Shown here one piece after another: positions 34,798 through 44,727 of a DNA stretch of 64,000 nt (position 1 is its first letter; every line of letters begins with the position of its first letter). The notes beneath the pieces are model-generated. The model had not been told where the DNA came from and did no database searches. It saw only the letters and a program-made list of their open reading frames with translations. A program made the translations under genes and the position numbers. This stretch comes from Planctomycetota bacterium. Its GTDB lineage: Bacteria > Planctomycetota > Planctomycetia > Gemmatales > Gemmataceae. Location of the stretch: contig JACPPF010000047.1 in NCBI GenBank assembly GCA_016191165.1, positions 1-64,000 of the forward strand. The letters are read 5' to 3'.

Positions 34798-35166
34798 TTA
34801 TTTGTTGCCGGGAAAACTCGGCGGCGGGGGCGGGGGGATGATCCTTGGCGTGCCGTCGGGGTTGAATTCAATTGGCGCTCCGCTCGGCGGCGCCGGCAGA
34901 CTTGGGACGATGCCTTGTTTGTCGCCGACATTGCGTTGGAAGCCCGTGGGCTGCCCCTCGACTTTGTCTTGATTGTTGAGCACGCCGCCGACTGCATCGC
35001 GGCCTTTGTTCAGGTCGCTTTTGATTTTTCCGGTGTTCACGTCCACGTTGATCTTGCGATGCCCGTCTTGCGAAGGTTCGGTGCCGACCTGATACCACCC
35101 GAGGTACCACCCGAGACCAACGACGAGCACGACCACCGCACCGACCAGAGCCAAGAGATTACGCAT
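34798..35166 (-). CDS. Small single-pass membrane protein
   Basis: 122 residues. The N-terminus is a hydrophobic anchor (NLLALVGAVVVLVVGLGWYLGWY). After it come KINVDVNTGKIKSDLNKGRDAVGG, then a Pro-rich tail (IIPPPPPPSFPG). GGAGG lies before the ATG at 35166, which removes a 16-residue upstream extension. No function is recognised. Confidence 0.6.
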   Translation of the reverse strand: MRNLLALVGAVVVLVVGLGWYLGWYQVGTEPSQDGHRKINVDVNTGKIKSDLNKGRDAVGGVLNNQDKVEGQPTGFQRNVGDKQGIVPSLPAPPSGAPIEFNPDGTPRIIPPPPPPSFPGNK

Positions 35167-35843
35167 GGCTTGAGCCTCCTTGCAAAAAAGACGACAGCGG
35201 CGAGGGTGTACCATGCCGCGCCTTTTTGATCCAGCCCAACCCAGGGCGTATCGTTTTTATCTCGAATCCATCAACTCGGCGCAGTTTCGCCAAATTCACG
35301 AACCCGCAAAACCGGTCTTGACAAGCCCCCCTGTTTTTCGCGATGCTGGAGGGTAGTAGTCGCGACGGCGCTCGATTTACTGGGCAGCCGGCGGAAGGCG
35401 TGAACCGCACGCCGTGAAATGTCGCCCCTTTCGCGCAACTATCCGCGCGACGAATCGTTGTAACATTGAGAAGGTAAATCGCTCGCGGAGGGTCCGCCTT
35501 CCCATGCGAGCGTAAAGGCTCGAACTGAGCCGAATACCCGCAAGCCCTGGGCAAGGTGTATAATGTAGTAGCGGTCGGATCCGCAACGTGTAGGAATCAC
35601 TCGCACAAGCAAAAGCGGCCAGGAGCCGAATGCTAAACGAAAACGACGAGAGCCGCGTTTCAATTTCAAACCTCTAGCGAGCGAGTGGACCGACCGAGTT
35701 CGTTAAACGCCAGCCACCGGGTCATCCCAGCGACCCGCACCCGGAACCTTCTCACCTTTTTCCTCGTTCTTTGTCAACACAACCTGGCACTAGGCCGATA
35801 ATCGACGCCCCGGAAGCGTCGTATTTACGGGAGGTAGATACCC
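35167..35843. other. Long leader region upstream of prkA
   Basis: 677 bases with no convincing gene. A perfect TATAAT at 35559-35564 is a candidate -10 box, but no good -35 lies 16-18 bases before it. GGGAGG sits just before the prkA start. No tRNA or repeat element was seen here. The unusual length suggests a long 5' UTR or distant promoter. Confidence 0.45.
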
Positions 35844-37892
<2,049 letters not shown>

Positions 37893-37896
37893 CCGC

Positions 37897-37930
37897 AAGC
37901 CCCGGGATGAGCGCAGCGATTCCCGGGGAT
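37897..37930. repeat. Half copy of family E repeat
   Basis: AAGCCCCGGGATGAGCGCAGCGATTCCCGGGG matches the left arm of the element at 1555-1634 and is itself a palindrome of CCCCGGG/CCCGGGG ends. It begins four bases after the prkA stop codon. Confidence 0.75.
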
Positions 37931-37965
37931 AAGGACAAATTGTTAGGCAACAAAAGGTTTCAACG

Positions 37966-38157
37966 ATGAATCGTCAAATGCCTAAAAAGGAACCTTTGAG
38001 CTGGTCCACCAACGATGAAGGCAAAAACCGAATCGTATCGCGTTACAAGAAAACCAGGGGAATCCCGGATGGAGAGGACCCAATGGAAATGATCGGAACG
38101 CTCATCCGGGGGGAGATGATCCCGGCCATTCTAGACCATGAATACCCGAAAAATTGA
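37966..38157 (+). CDS. Small hypothetical protein between prkA and yeaH
   Basis: 63 residues, Lys-rich, with no recognised domain (KKEPLSWSTNDEGKNRIVSRY, MEMIGTLIRGEMIPAIL). It lies 70 bases after prkA and 39 before the HicB-like gene on the same strand. The ribosome site is weak. It does not resemble HicA toxin. Reality is likely but not certain. Confidence 0.45.
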   Translation: MNRQMPKKEPLSWSTNDEGKNRIVSRYKKTRGIPDGEDPMEMIGTLIRGEMIPAILDHEYPKN

Positions 38158-38196
38158 CAGCTCGGCAGAAACAGAACCTCAACAGCGAGACGGTGT

Positions 38197-38382
38197 ATGA
38201 AATTCCAAGTAACAATCGATCGTGACGAGGACAGCGTCTGGATCGTCGAATGCCCCGCAATCCCTGGCTGTGTCAGTCAGGGAGATACGCGCGCCGAAGC
38301 TCTGCTCAACGTTGAGCAAGCAATCAAACTGTGCCTTGAGGTACGGGCTGAACGTGGTATGCCGTTAACTGTGGCCGATTGA
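38197..38382 (+). CDS. HicB-like antitoxin-family protein
   Basis: 61 residues. The core FQVTIDRDEDSVWIVECPAIPGCVSQGDTRAEALLNVEQAIKLCLE is the partial RNase-H-like fold of HicB-family proteins, which normally inhibit HicA mRNA interferases. The C-terminal DNA-binding part found in long HicB proteins is missing. No HicA gene is adjacent. An orphan HicB-like regulator is therefore the best description. Confidence 0.75.
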   Translation: MKFQVTIDRDEDSVWIVECPAIPGCVSQGDTRAEALLNVEQAIKLCLEVRAERGMPLTVAD

Positions 38383-38415
38383 TTATGGTTGGGCATATAT
38401 CAGGAGCCAGCCAAT

Positions 38416-38736
38416 ATGCACCAACCCCCCTTGGTCGGATTTGACGCCTCCGAAGACGGGATGATTCGATTCGCACTGGATGCCTTGAATCAGGCGGGCT
38501 ACGATACCGGAGTTTTTCAGGAGTTGATAAAGGTAGACATGCCCAAAGGATTCCGGGCAATGTCTCTTGACGGTGGGGCGGCCCTTGGAAAGGAAGCGTT
38601 TGAATCGCAGGAGTGGTTAATTCACGTTATGGAGGAGGAACTTCTCCATTTGATCCAAAAGGCTGCGGGTTTGACACAGGAATTCGCGCGCGGCACCGCC
38701 CTAGTGTTCTTGAACCGCGAAACTCATGGCGATTGA
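38416..38736 (+). CDS. Hypothetical protein in the prkA-yeaH interval
   Basis: 106 residues. It contains a helical segment WLIHVMEEELLHLIQKAAG that looks like a changed HEXXH helix (EELLH in place of HExxH), but catalytic function is not supported. AGGAG lies eight bases before the ATG at 38416. It follows the HicB-like gene by 33 bases and may share its transcript. Confidence 0.55.
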   Translation: MHQPPLVGFDASEDGMIRFALDALNQAGYDTGVFQELIKVDMPKGFRAMSLDGGAALGKEAFESQEWLIHVMEEELLHLIQKAAGLTQEFARGTALVFLNRETHGD

Positions 38737-38746
38737 GTCAAGTTTG

Positions 38747-38819
38747 CATACTAGCCCGAAGCGTTAGCGAGGTTTTCCGTTGCAAGCGATCCCTCGCTTA
38801 CGCTTCGGGCTAGTATGCG
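38747..38819. repeat. Palindrome, family F (ACTAGCCCGAAGCGT)
   Basis: The arms GCATACTAGCCCGAAGCG and CGCTTCGGGCTAGTATGC are perfectly complementary and continue as AGCGAGG/CCTCGCT, with a loop of about 18 bases. It lies between the small prkA-yeaH genes and yeaH. Confidence 0.9.
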
Positions 38820-39011
38820 TGGGTTGCTTTGGTCTGAGGGCGTTGTCCGCAATGTGAAAATAAAACGGTCTCCGTCTATTTCACGCGGCCGACACCGGCG
38901 GAGTATCATACGTGGTTCGTTTGTTCTAACTGCGATTTCTCCATGCGTGCCCAAAATAGTTCGAGGCCGGATTACTACAGCGAAGATCGAGATCGAACCG
39001 GGAAGAAGGCC

Positions 39012-39042
39012 GTTGCTGCTTCTAGCGAAGAGTAGCAGCAAC
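39012..39042 (+). promoter_or_regulatory. Leader hairpin upstream of the yeaH start
   Basis: GTTGCTGCT and AGCAGCAAC can form a perfect nine-base stem around a 13-base loop. The stem ends six bases before the AGG that is the best ribosome site for the GTG start at 39063. It could affect translation of yeaH. Confidence 0.5.
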
Positions 39043-39062
39043 ATTTCAGGTTGGGTGTTATC

Positions 39063-40163
39063 GTGAGCCAAAAAATCGAACGCGATCATCAACGCTTTCG
39101 CAAGATCGTGCGCGGCAAGGTCAAGAGCGGCCTTTCCAAGTACATCTCGCGCGGGGAGATGATCGGCAAAAAGGGACGCGACTTTGTCTCGATCCCGCTG
39201 CCGCAGATCGAACTGCCCCAGTTCCGCTACGGGCAGAAAAACTCTGGCGGCGTCGGCCAGGGCGACGGCGAACCCGGTCAGCCGTTGACCCAACCGCAAG
39301 AGGACGGCGAATCCGGCGCCGGCGAGGCGCCAGGCGCCCACATCCTCGAAGTCGATCTGACGCTCGAGGAACTCGCGGACATCCTTGGTGAAGAACTCGC
39401 ACTGCCCCGCATCGAGCCCAAGGGCAAAAAGAACATCGTCACCACCAAGGACAAATACACCGGCATCCGACAGACCGGACCCGAATCCTTGCGCCATTTC
39501 AAGCGCACCTACAAACGGGCCATGAAACGACAGATCGCGTCCGGAACCTACAACCCGGCCGACCCGATCGTCGTCCCCATCCGCGAGGACAAGCAATACC
39601 GAAGCTGGAAGGAAGTCGCCAAGCCCGATGCCGTCGCCTGTCTCATCTACATGATGGACGTCTCCGGCTCCATGACCGACGAGCAAAAAGAAATCGTCCG
39701 CATCGAGGCGTTCTGGATCGACACGTGGATCAAGAAGCACTACAAGGGGGTCGAAAACGTCTACATCATCCATGACGCCGACGCCAAGGAGGTGGATGAG
39801 CACACGTTCTACCATACCCGTGAATCGGGAGGCACCAAGATCAGCACCGCTTACGAACTTGCGAACAAGATCATCGACACACGCTACCCGCCCTCGGAGT
39901 GGAACATCTACGCGTTTCACTTCTCCGACGGCGACAACTGGGGCGACGACAGCCCGCATTGCGTCCAGTTCCTTCAGGACACGCTCCTGCCCAAGCTGAA
40001 TCTCTTCGGCTACGGCCAGGTCGAAAGCCCCTACGGCTCGGGGGAGTTCTACGAATACATCACCGAGCTTCTGGAAAAGAAGGACAACGTCGTCGCCACC
40101 CGCATCCCCGATCGCGAAGCGATCTTGGGCTCGATCAAGGAGTTTTTGAGCACTGGGAAATAG
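39063..40163 (+). CDS. yeaH: YeaH-type DUF444 protein
   Basis: 366 residues. DUF444 features are present: [22 protein letters not shown] at the start, [16 protein letters not shown] with a MIDAS-like DxSxS metal site (von Willebrand A fold), then [32 protein letters not shown] and [13 protein letters not shown]. It functions with PrkA and SpoVR in a conserved stress operon. The GTG at 39063 gives the expected MSQ start; an upstream TTG does not match the family. It lies 1.17 kb from prkA. Confidence 0.95.
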   Translation: MSQKIERDHQRFRKIVRGKVKSGLSKYISRGEMIGKKGRDFVSIPLPQIELPQFRYGQKNSGGVGQGDGEPGQPLTQPQEDGESGAGEAPGAHILEVDLTLEELADILGEELALPRIEPKGKKNIVTTKDKYTGIRQTGPESLRHFKRTYKRAMKRQIASGTYNPADPIVVPIREDKQYRSWKEVAKPDAVACLIYMMDVSGSMTDEQKEIVRIEAFWIDTWIKKHYKGVENVYIIHDADAKEVDEHTFYHTRESGGTKISTAYELANKIIDTRYPPSEWNIYAFHFSDGDNWGDDSPHCVQFLQDTLLPKLNLFGYGQVESPYGSGEFYEYITELLEKKDNVVATRIPDREAILGSIKEFLSTGK

Positions 40164-40186
40164 CATGGAATTAACGGGAGATCCGC

Positions 40187-40708
40187 ATGGGTCGTGTCAG
40201 CCCTCTTGTGGACCGCCTGGCGCCCGACACGATCAATCGCTTGGAGCGCGCGGCGGAAATGCGTCATCACGACGCGCTCCACCTTTTGCCCAGTGGAAGA
40301 GGGCTTAGCGCCGTCTATCTGTTTGGCTACAGCGTGGAAATGTGTTTAGCGGCGGCCTATTATCGAGGCGTCGGCTTCTCGCCAAACATGCCAATCGATC
40401 GAGACGCGCGCCAGCGATTCATGGCGCAGGCGCGGAGACCTCAGGCGGGGACTGGAAGGCCGTTGATGGACAGCGACCCCCATCCGCTTGTTGGATGGGC
40501 TCGTTTCCTAGAATCGCAAAGGTTGGCGCGTGGAAATCTGTCCGTCCACGAAGCCCAACGGCTACAGGAAGCGATCAACAAAGCCGCGTTAGTCTATAAG
40601 CATTGGCGGCCTGAATTGCGTTACAAAACTATCGATGTATCGCAGGTCCAAGTCGCTGAGGTCCGCAAAGCGAGTGCATGGTTTATTCAACAGCGAGGCC
40701 GACTTTAG
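40187..40708 (+). CDS. HEPN-like domain protein between yeaH and spoVR
   Basis: 173 residues. The N-terminal helices (RHHDALHLLPSGRGLSAVYLFGYSVEMCLAAAYY) resemble HEPN domains, where a similar GYAxEMxLKA helix is typical. The catalytic RX4-6H motif of HEPN ribonucleases is not clearly present. It lies 23 bases after yeaH and 11 bases before the next gene, so it is likely in the same transcript. The function is unknown. Confidence 0.6.
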   Translation: MGRVSPLVDRLAPDTINRLERAAEMRHHDALHLLPSGRGLSAVYLFGYSVEMCLAAAYYRGVGFSPNMPIDRDARQRFMAQARRPQAGTGRPLMDSDPHPLVGWARFLESQRLARGNLSVHEAQRLQEAINKAALVYKHWRPELRYKTIDVSQVQVAEVRKASAWFIQQRGRL

Positions 40709-40719
40709 GAGTATGACAC

Positions 40720-41232
40720 ATGCCGGTCATTCGAGGCGAAATGAAATGGACGGTTTTGACAAACAACCAACGCAAGGCTCTATTAAAATCCCTGGTCAGT
40801 GAGCTCGCCGGAAAGTCGTCACCGAACGGCCCGGTAATCTATGAGATTCCGCTCGAACTTTCGGACCGCGTGGATATCCTCGTGGTCTGGGATGAGTTTC
40901 GCGAACTTCGCTCCGAAGATCGCACGACGCTGATTTTGGACGCCTATAAGGACCGCAAGGCCAAAATAGCGCAAGCTCTGGGTGTCACTCGTGAAGAGGC
41001 CTTGCAGCAATACTTGCTTCTTTATGAGGTGAAACCCATATCACACAGCGGATTCGCCGGAGTGGACATGGGCAAAGTACGCAAGGCAATGTTGGAGGAG
41101 GGTGGTTTTCCACTTGGCGAAGATAGAATCGCTCTGCGTTTTCCCACGCAGGCGATGGCAGAAGAGGCATCCCATCGCCTCATGCAGCAAGTGCCGCAAG
41201 TGACCTGGTACATCGAGCAAGTGAACTCGTAA
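40720..41232 (+). CDS. Conserved protein of unknown function between yeaH and spoVR
   Basis: 170 residues. A central segment DRVDILVVWDEFRELRSEDRTTLILDAYKDRKAKIAQALGVTREEA looks like a conserved alpha/beta domain with a helix-turn-helix-like end. The C-terminal part (RIALRFPTQAMAEEASHRLM) is a beta-alpha unit. The AGGAG site overlaps the stop of the HEPN-like gene, so the two are tightly coupled and probably work as a pair. Confidence 0.6.
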   Translation: MPVIRGEMKWTVLTNNQRKALLKSLVSELAGKSSPNGPVIYEIPLELSDRVDILVVWDEFRELRSEDRTTLILDAYKDRKAKIAQALGVTREEALQQYLLLYEVKPISHSGFAGVDMGKVRKAMLEEGGFPLGEDRIALRFPTQAMAEEASHRLMQQVPQVTWYIEQVNS

Positions 41233-41255
41233 GAATTCTCGGGGTTTGACTAACC

Positions 41256-42809
41256 ATGACCTTCCCCTACGACACCCGCCTGCCTCCCGAACTGCGCGAT
41301 CTCAAGGTCGAGATCGAGGCCCACGCGCGCCAGTTCGGGCTCGATTTCTACGAGACCATCTTCGAGGTCGTCGAGGCCGACGATCTCAACGAGATCGCCT
41401 CCTATGGCGGGTTCCCCACCCGCTACCCGCACTGGTCCTTCGGCATGGCCTACGAGGAACTCAAGAAGGGCTACGAGTACGGCCTGTCGAAAATCTACGA
41501 GATGGTCATCAACAACGACCCGTGCTACGCCTACCTGATGCGCTGTAATCACACCGTCGATCAGAAGCTGGTGATGGCGCACGTTTATGGCCACTGCGAC
41601 TTCTTCAAGAACAACGCCTACTTCGCGCATACCTCGCGCAAGATGATGGACGAGATGGCCAACCACGGCGTGCGTATCCGCCGCTATGTCGAGAAATATG
41701 GCGAGGACGAGGTCGAGGCCTTCATGGACCGCTGCATGTCCGTGGATGACCTCATCGACCTGCACCTCCCCGGCATCAAACGCCACGAGGAATCAGCGCG
41801 GTTCGATTTCAAGGAGGCGGTCGAAGACGAGGGCGACCACCTGACCCGCTTCCAGAGCAAGGACTACATGTCCGATTACATCAACCCGCCTGAAGCACTG
41901 CGGGCCGAGGAGGAAGAAAACAAGAAAAAGCAGCAAGCGATCGAGCGGTCCTTCCCCGAACGCCCGGAAAAGGACGTCCTCCAGTTCCTGATCGAATTCG
42001 CCCCCCTGAAGCCCTGGCAGCGCGACGTGCTGTCGATCGTCCGTGACGAAGCCTATTACTTCGCGCCGCAGGGGCAGACCAAGATCATCAACGAAGGTTG
42101 GGCCAGCTACTGGCACTCCACCATTATGACCGAGCGTGCCCTCGAATCCTGGGAGTGCATCGACTATGCCGATCACCACTCCGGCACCATGGCGATGTCG
42201 CGCGGCCGGCTCAATCCCTACAAGCTCGGCATCGAGCTTCTGCGCGACATCGAACGCCGGTGGAACATGGGGCAGTTTGGCAAGGAATGGGAAGAATGTG
42301 ATAATCTTGACGAAAAACGGGCCTGGAACTTGAATCTCGGACTGGGACGCAAAAAAATCTTCGAGGTCCGCAAGATTCATAACGATGTTACTTTCATCGA
42401 CACCTTCCTGACGCCGGAGTTCTGCAAGGAGCACAAGTTGTTCTCGTTTGCCCACAACGAATCGGACAATAACTATGTCATCGAATCGCGGGAATTCCAG
42501 AAGGTGAAGCAACGATTGCTATTCAGCTTGACGAACCACGGCAGGCCGTTTATCTACGTCGTGGATGGAAACTTCAAGAACCGGGGCGAATTGCTGCTCC
42601 GGCACGAGTATAATGGGATAGAGTTGCGTATGGACCGCGCGGTGGATACGCTGGCGAACCTTCAGGCCCTGTGGGGCCGGCCGGTGCACCTGCAAACGAT
42701 TGTCGAAAGCAAACCAGTCCTGATCTCGCACGACGGAACAGCGCCGACACAAAAGACCCTGGGAGAGGCCGATGACCCTAGAAAAAACGCTCCGCCAGCA
42801 ACTAAATGA
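41256..42809 (+). CDS. spoVR: SpoVR-family protein
   Basis: 517 residues, the usual length. The family is recognised by LDFYETIFEVVEADDLNEIASYGGFPTRYPHW, the MAHVYGHCDFFKNN segment and INEGWASYWHSTIMT with its conserved His residues. SpoVR (YcgB in Escherichia coli) is needed for spore cortex formation in Bacillus and is regularly linked to PrkA and YeaH. The last 38 bases overlap the next gene. The ribosome site is weak, and coupling to upstream genes is likely. Confidence 0.95.
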   Translation: MTFPYDTRLPPELRDLKVEIEAHARQFGLDFYETIFEVVEADDLNEIASYGGFPTRYPHWSFGMAYEELKKGYEYGLSKIYEMVINNDPCYAYLMRCNHTVDQKLVMAHVYGHCDFFKNNAYFAHTSRKMMDEMANHGVRIRRYVEKYGEDEVEAFMDRCMSVDDLIDLHLPGIKRHEESARFDFKEAVEDEGDHLTRFQSKDYMSDYINPPEALRAEEEENKKKQQAIERSFPERPEKDVLQFLIEFAPLKPWQRDVLSIVRDEAYYFAPQGQTKIINEGWASYWHSTIMTERALESWECIDYADHHSGTMAMSRGRLNPYKLGIELLRDIERRWNMGQFGKEWEECDNLDEKRAWNLNLGLGRKKIFEVRKIHNDVTFIDTFLTPEFCKEHKLFSFAHNESDNNYVIESREFQKVKQRLLFSLTNHGRPFIYVVDGNFKNRGELLLRHEYNGIELRMDRAVDTLANLQALWGRPVHLQTIVESKPVLISHDGTAPTQKTLGEADDPRKNAPPATK

Positions 42810-43236
42810 ACCGGGAACCGGCGGATTCCACGTCCATGCCGACGGCTGGGCCGTCACGCTTGTCTCCGAGAAAGCGGATAGCCTGAGCTGCGCCCTGAAG
42901 GACCTGACGCTCGACCGCGCCGAACCGATCGGCGAGGATCTGAGCGCGTGGGCCGCTCGCGTCGCACGGCAGGTGACGGGCCTATTAGAGCCGCTGCGGG
43001 TCCTGGAGGTGGACACCCCGCGCGGGACCGCCCTGCTGCGCAGCGACGCCCCGGCGTCGCGCGATGGCAAGGCGCTCTACTACGAACTCCTCCTGACGCG
43101 AACCGACCGCACCCGCGCCAACCTGCGCCGATATGCCGGCGACCCCGCCGGTGCCGCCAGACGCGAGCCGGTGGCGTTCGTGCTGACGCACGATGCCATT
43201 GTCAAACTGGTCAACGACCTCGGCAACGTGAAATAG
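42772..43236 (+). CDS. Unknown protein overlapping the spoVR end
   Basis: 154 residues (TLEKTLRQQLNEPGTGGFHVHADGW...). No known domain is recognised. The ATG lies 38 bases inside spoVR, in a different frame, so translation is likely coupled. The product may belong to the PrkA-YeaH-SpoVR system. A hairpin at 43272-43302 follows. Confidence 0.65.
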   Translation: MTLEKTLRQQLNEPGTGGFHVHADGWAVTLVSEKADSLSCALKDLTLDRAEPIGEDLSAWAARVARQVTGLLEPLRVLEVDTPRGTALLRSDAPASRDGKALYYELLLTRTDRTRANLRRYAGDPAGAARREPVAFVLTHDAIVKLVNDLGNVK

Positions 43237-43271
43237 GATCGCGATTGCTCGCTCGGCGAGATGCGAATCAC

Positions 43272-43302
43272 CAAGGCCCAGCGACGTAGGTCTCTGGGCC
43301 TT
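43272..43302 (+). terminator. Probable terminator after the spoVR operon
   Basis: AAGGCCCAG and CTGGGCCTT form a nine-base stem with a 13-base loop, followed by a modest pyrimidine run (CTTGC). It lies 36 bases after the last gene of the operon. Confidence 0.7.
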
Positions 43303-43420
43303 CTTGCTGGCTTCAGGTCAAAGCGCCTGCCCCTCGACGTGTGCTGGGTACGATCAATCCGCTCACCCATCGCCTTTTCTCGGAGCGGTTACAGGAGTCT
43401 GTCATGGGTTGGCCTTGTGG

Positions 43421-44353
43421 TCAGTCGGATTTCTTGAAAAGATCCAGGAAGCGATCCTCGTAGTCCTTGAAAACCCGCAGGCGGTCAAGCTCCTGTTTCA
43501 ACTCGAACGCCTTCGACCGATCCTTCTGGGCCTGCTGAAATAGCTCTTCGATGCGCTGCTGGTCGGTGGAACTGAGGCGTTCCTCTTCCGCCGGCTCCGC
43601 GCGATAGCCTTCGTCCGCCTCGCCGGGAAACTGAGGTCCATATTCCTCTTCAACCTGCGAGAGAAGTTTGCCGAGTTGCTGGTCCACCTCTTGGACCTGC
43701 TCGGCAAGCTCGGTAAAGTCAAGTTGAATTCCCGCGATGGTAGTGAAAACCTCCAGGATCGCCAGCGAGGCTTTGGGGAAGGGGAGCTGGCTAAAAATGT
43801 GCGGCATCTCGCCCAGCAAGCACGTGCCGCGCAGTCCGCTCGCGGCGGCAGCTCCCAGGAGCACGCCGTTGAGGCCGCCAATGTGGCCATCGGCAAGAAG
43901 TTCCAGTTCGAGGCGTTTCAATTCCTCAAGACTCTGCCCGTCGGTCGCGGCGCCGAAGACCCGCGATGGGCGGTCCGGGTGCATCTGCGTGGCCATGGCG
44001 GCGAATGTGAAAACACGTTCGATGCCGAGTTCCTGGGAATACTCGATGAGTTTGTGGCAAAATGGGAATTTGCCGATGGGAGGCTGGGCTTCGCCCAGGA
44101 ACACCACGATGTCATGTTTCTGATTTGGATCCGTCCATTGAAAAAAACGATTGCGGGGGAGGCTGACCGGCTGAATCAGTCCGGCATTTACCTCGACATG
44201 TTCCACATCGAAGAGGTTGGCCACTTCAAATTCGGCGATCACGTGCATTCCGAGTTTGGCCAGCAAATAGTAACCGGCATTGAGGGCCACATGGCCCATT
44301 CCGGGCCAGACCGCGACCAGCCACGGATGATTGAGGTTGAGTTTCTCGGCCAT
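43421..44353 (-). CDS. PAC2-domain protein
   Basis: 310 residues. The first 210 (LVAVWPGMGHVALNAGYYLLAKLGMHVIAEFE, then GLNGVLLGAAAASGLRGTCLLGEMPHIFSQLPFPKASLAILEVF) match the PAC2 (proteasome assembly chaperone 2) family found in archaea and some bacteria. The C-terminal 100 residues are Glu/Gln-rich and likely coiled coil. AGGAAAG precedes the ATG at 44353; an upstream extension of 126 codons is not protein-like. Confidence 0.8.
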   Translation of the reverse strand: MAEKLNLNHPWLVAVWPGMGHVALNAGYYLLAKLGMHVIAEFEVANLFDVEHVEVNAGLIQPVSLPRNRFFQWTDPNQKHDIVVFLGEAQPPIGKFPFCHKLIEYSQELGIERVFTFAAMATQMHPDRPSRVFGAATDGQSLEELKRLELELLADGHIGGLNGVLLGAAAASGLRGTCLLGEMPHIFSQLPFPKASLAILEVFTTIAGIQLDFTELAEQVQEVDQQLGKLLSQVEEEYGPQFPGEADEGYRAEPAEEERLSSTDQQRIEELFQQAQKDRSKAFELKQELDRLRVFKDYEDRFLDLFKKSD

Positions 44354-44727
44354 GGGGTATTCGCTTTCCTGAAAAAGTCTCGGCCACGGAAACTGGAATG
44401 TCAACACGGCTCGTCCATCGGGCACGCCGAATCCGCGTGAAAAAAAAACGGCTGCCGGGCGGGCGACCTTCTTCAGCGTGCTCGACTCCTGCCTCAACCA
44501 GTTGGCGGCGCCACTTCGGCCCAACCCGTTGGAGAAGGTTTGGCTTCTTGGTTGCGTATGCCGTTTCCAGGATGCCACGCCGTCACACCCTCTTATTCGA
44601 ATCCTACTGACCGTTGCCCAAATCGCGCAGATGTCAATAGGCCAAGCTTTGCGGGGGTTGCCGTTCCGGCCCGCCACGCCTGCGGCAAGGTCCAGTGCCG
44701 AAATGCACTCCGCGTTCGGTGGCTCGT
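44354..44727. other. Intergenic region upstream of the PAC2 gene
   Basis: 374 bases between the PAC2 gene and the stop of the large kinase gene. It stays open in frame upstream of PAC2, but the translation is not protein-like. No repeats or clear promoter were seen. Confidence 0.4.

Larger units (their letters stand above)
38737..39062. other. Intergenic region before yeaH
   Basis: 326 bases. The first part is the palindrome at 38747-38819. The last part holds a perfect nine-base stem hairpin at 39012-39042, six bases before the weak ribosome site of yeaH. Nothing else was recognised. Confidence 0.55.

Noticed and set aside
37966-38382. Complete HicAB toxin-antitoxin pair
   Set aside because: The 63-residue neighbour lacks the HicA double-stranded-RNA-binding-like pattern and its conserved His, so only the HicB side is supported.
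38416-38736. Zinc metallopeptidase based on an HEXXH-like helix
   Set aside because: The first His of HEXXH is Glu (EELLH), so the metal site is not complete.
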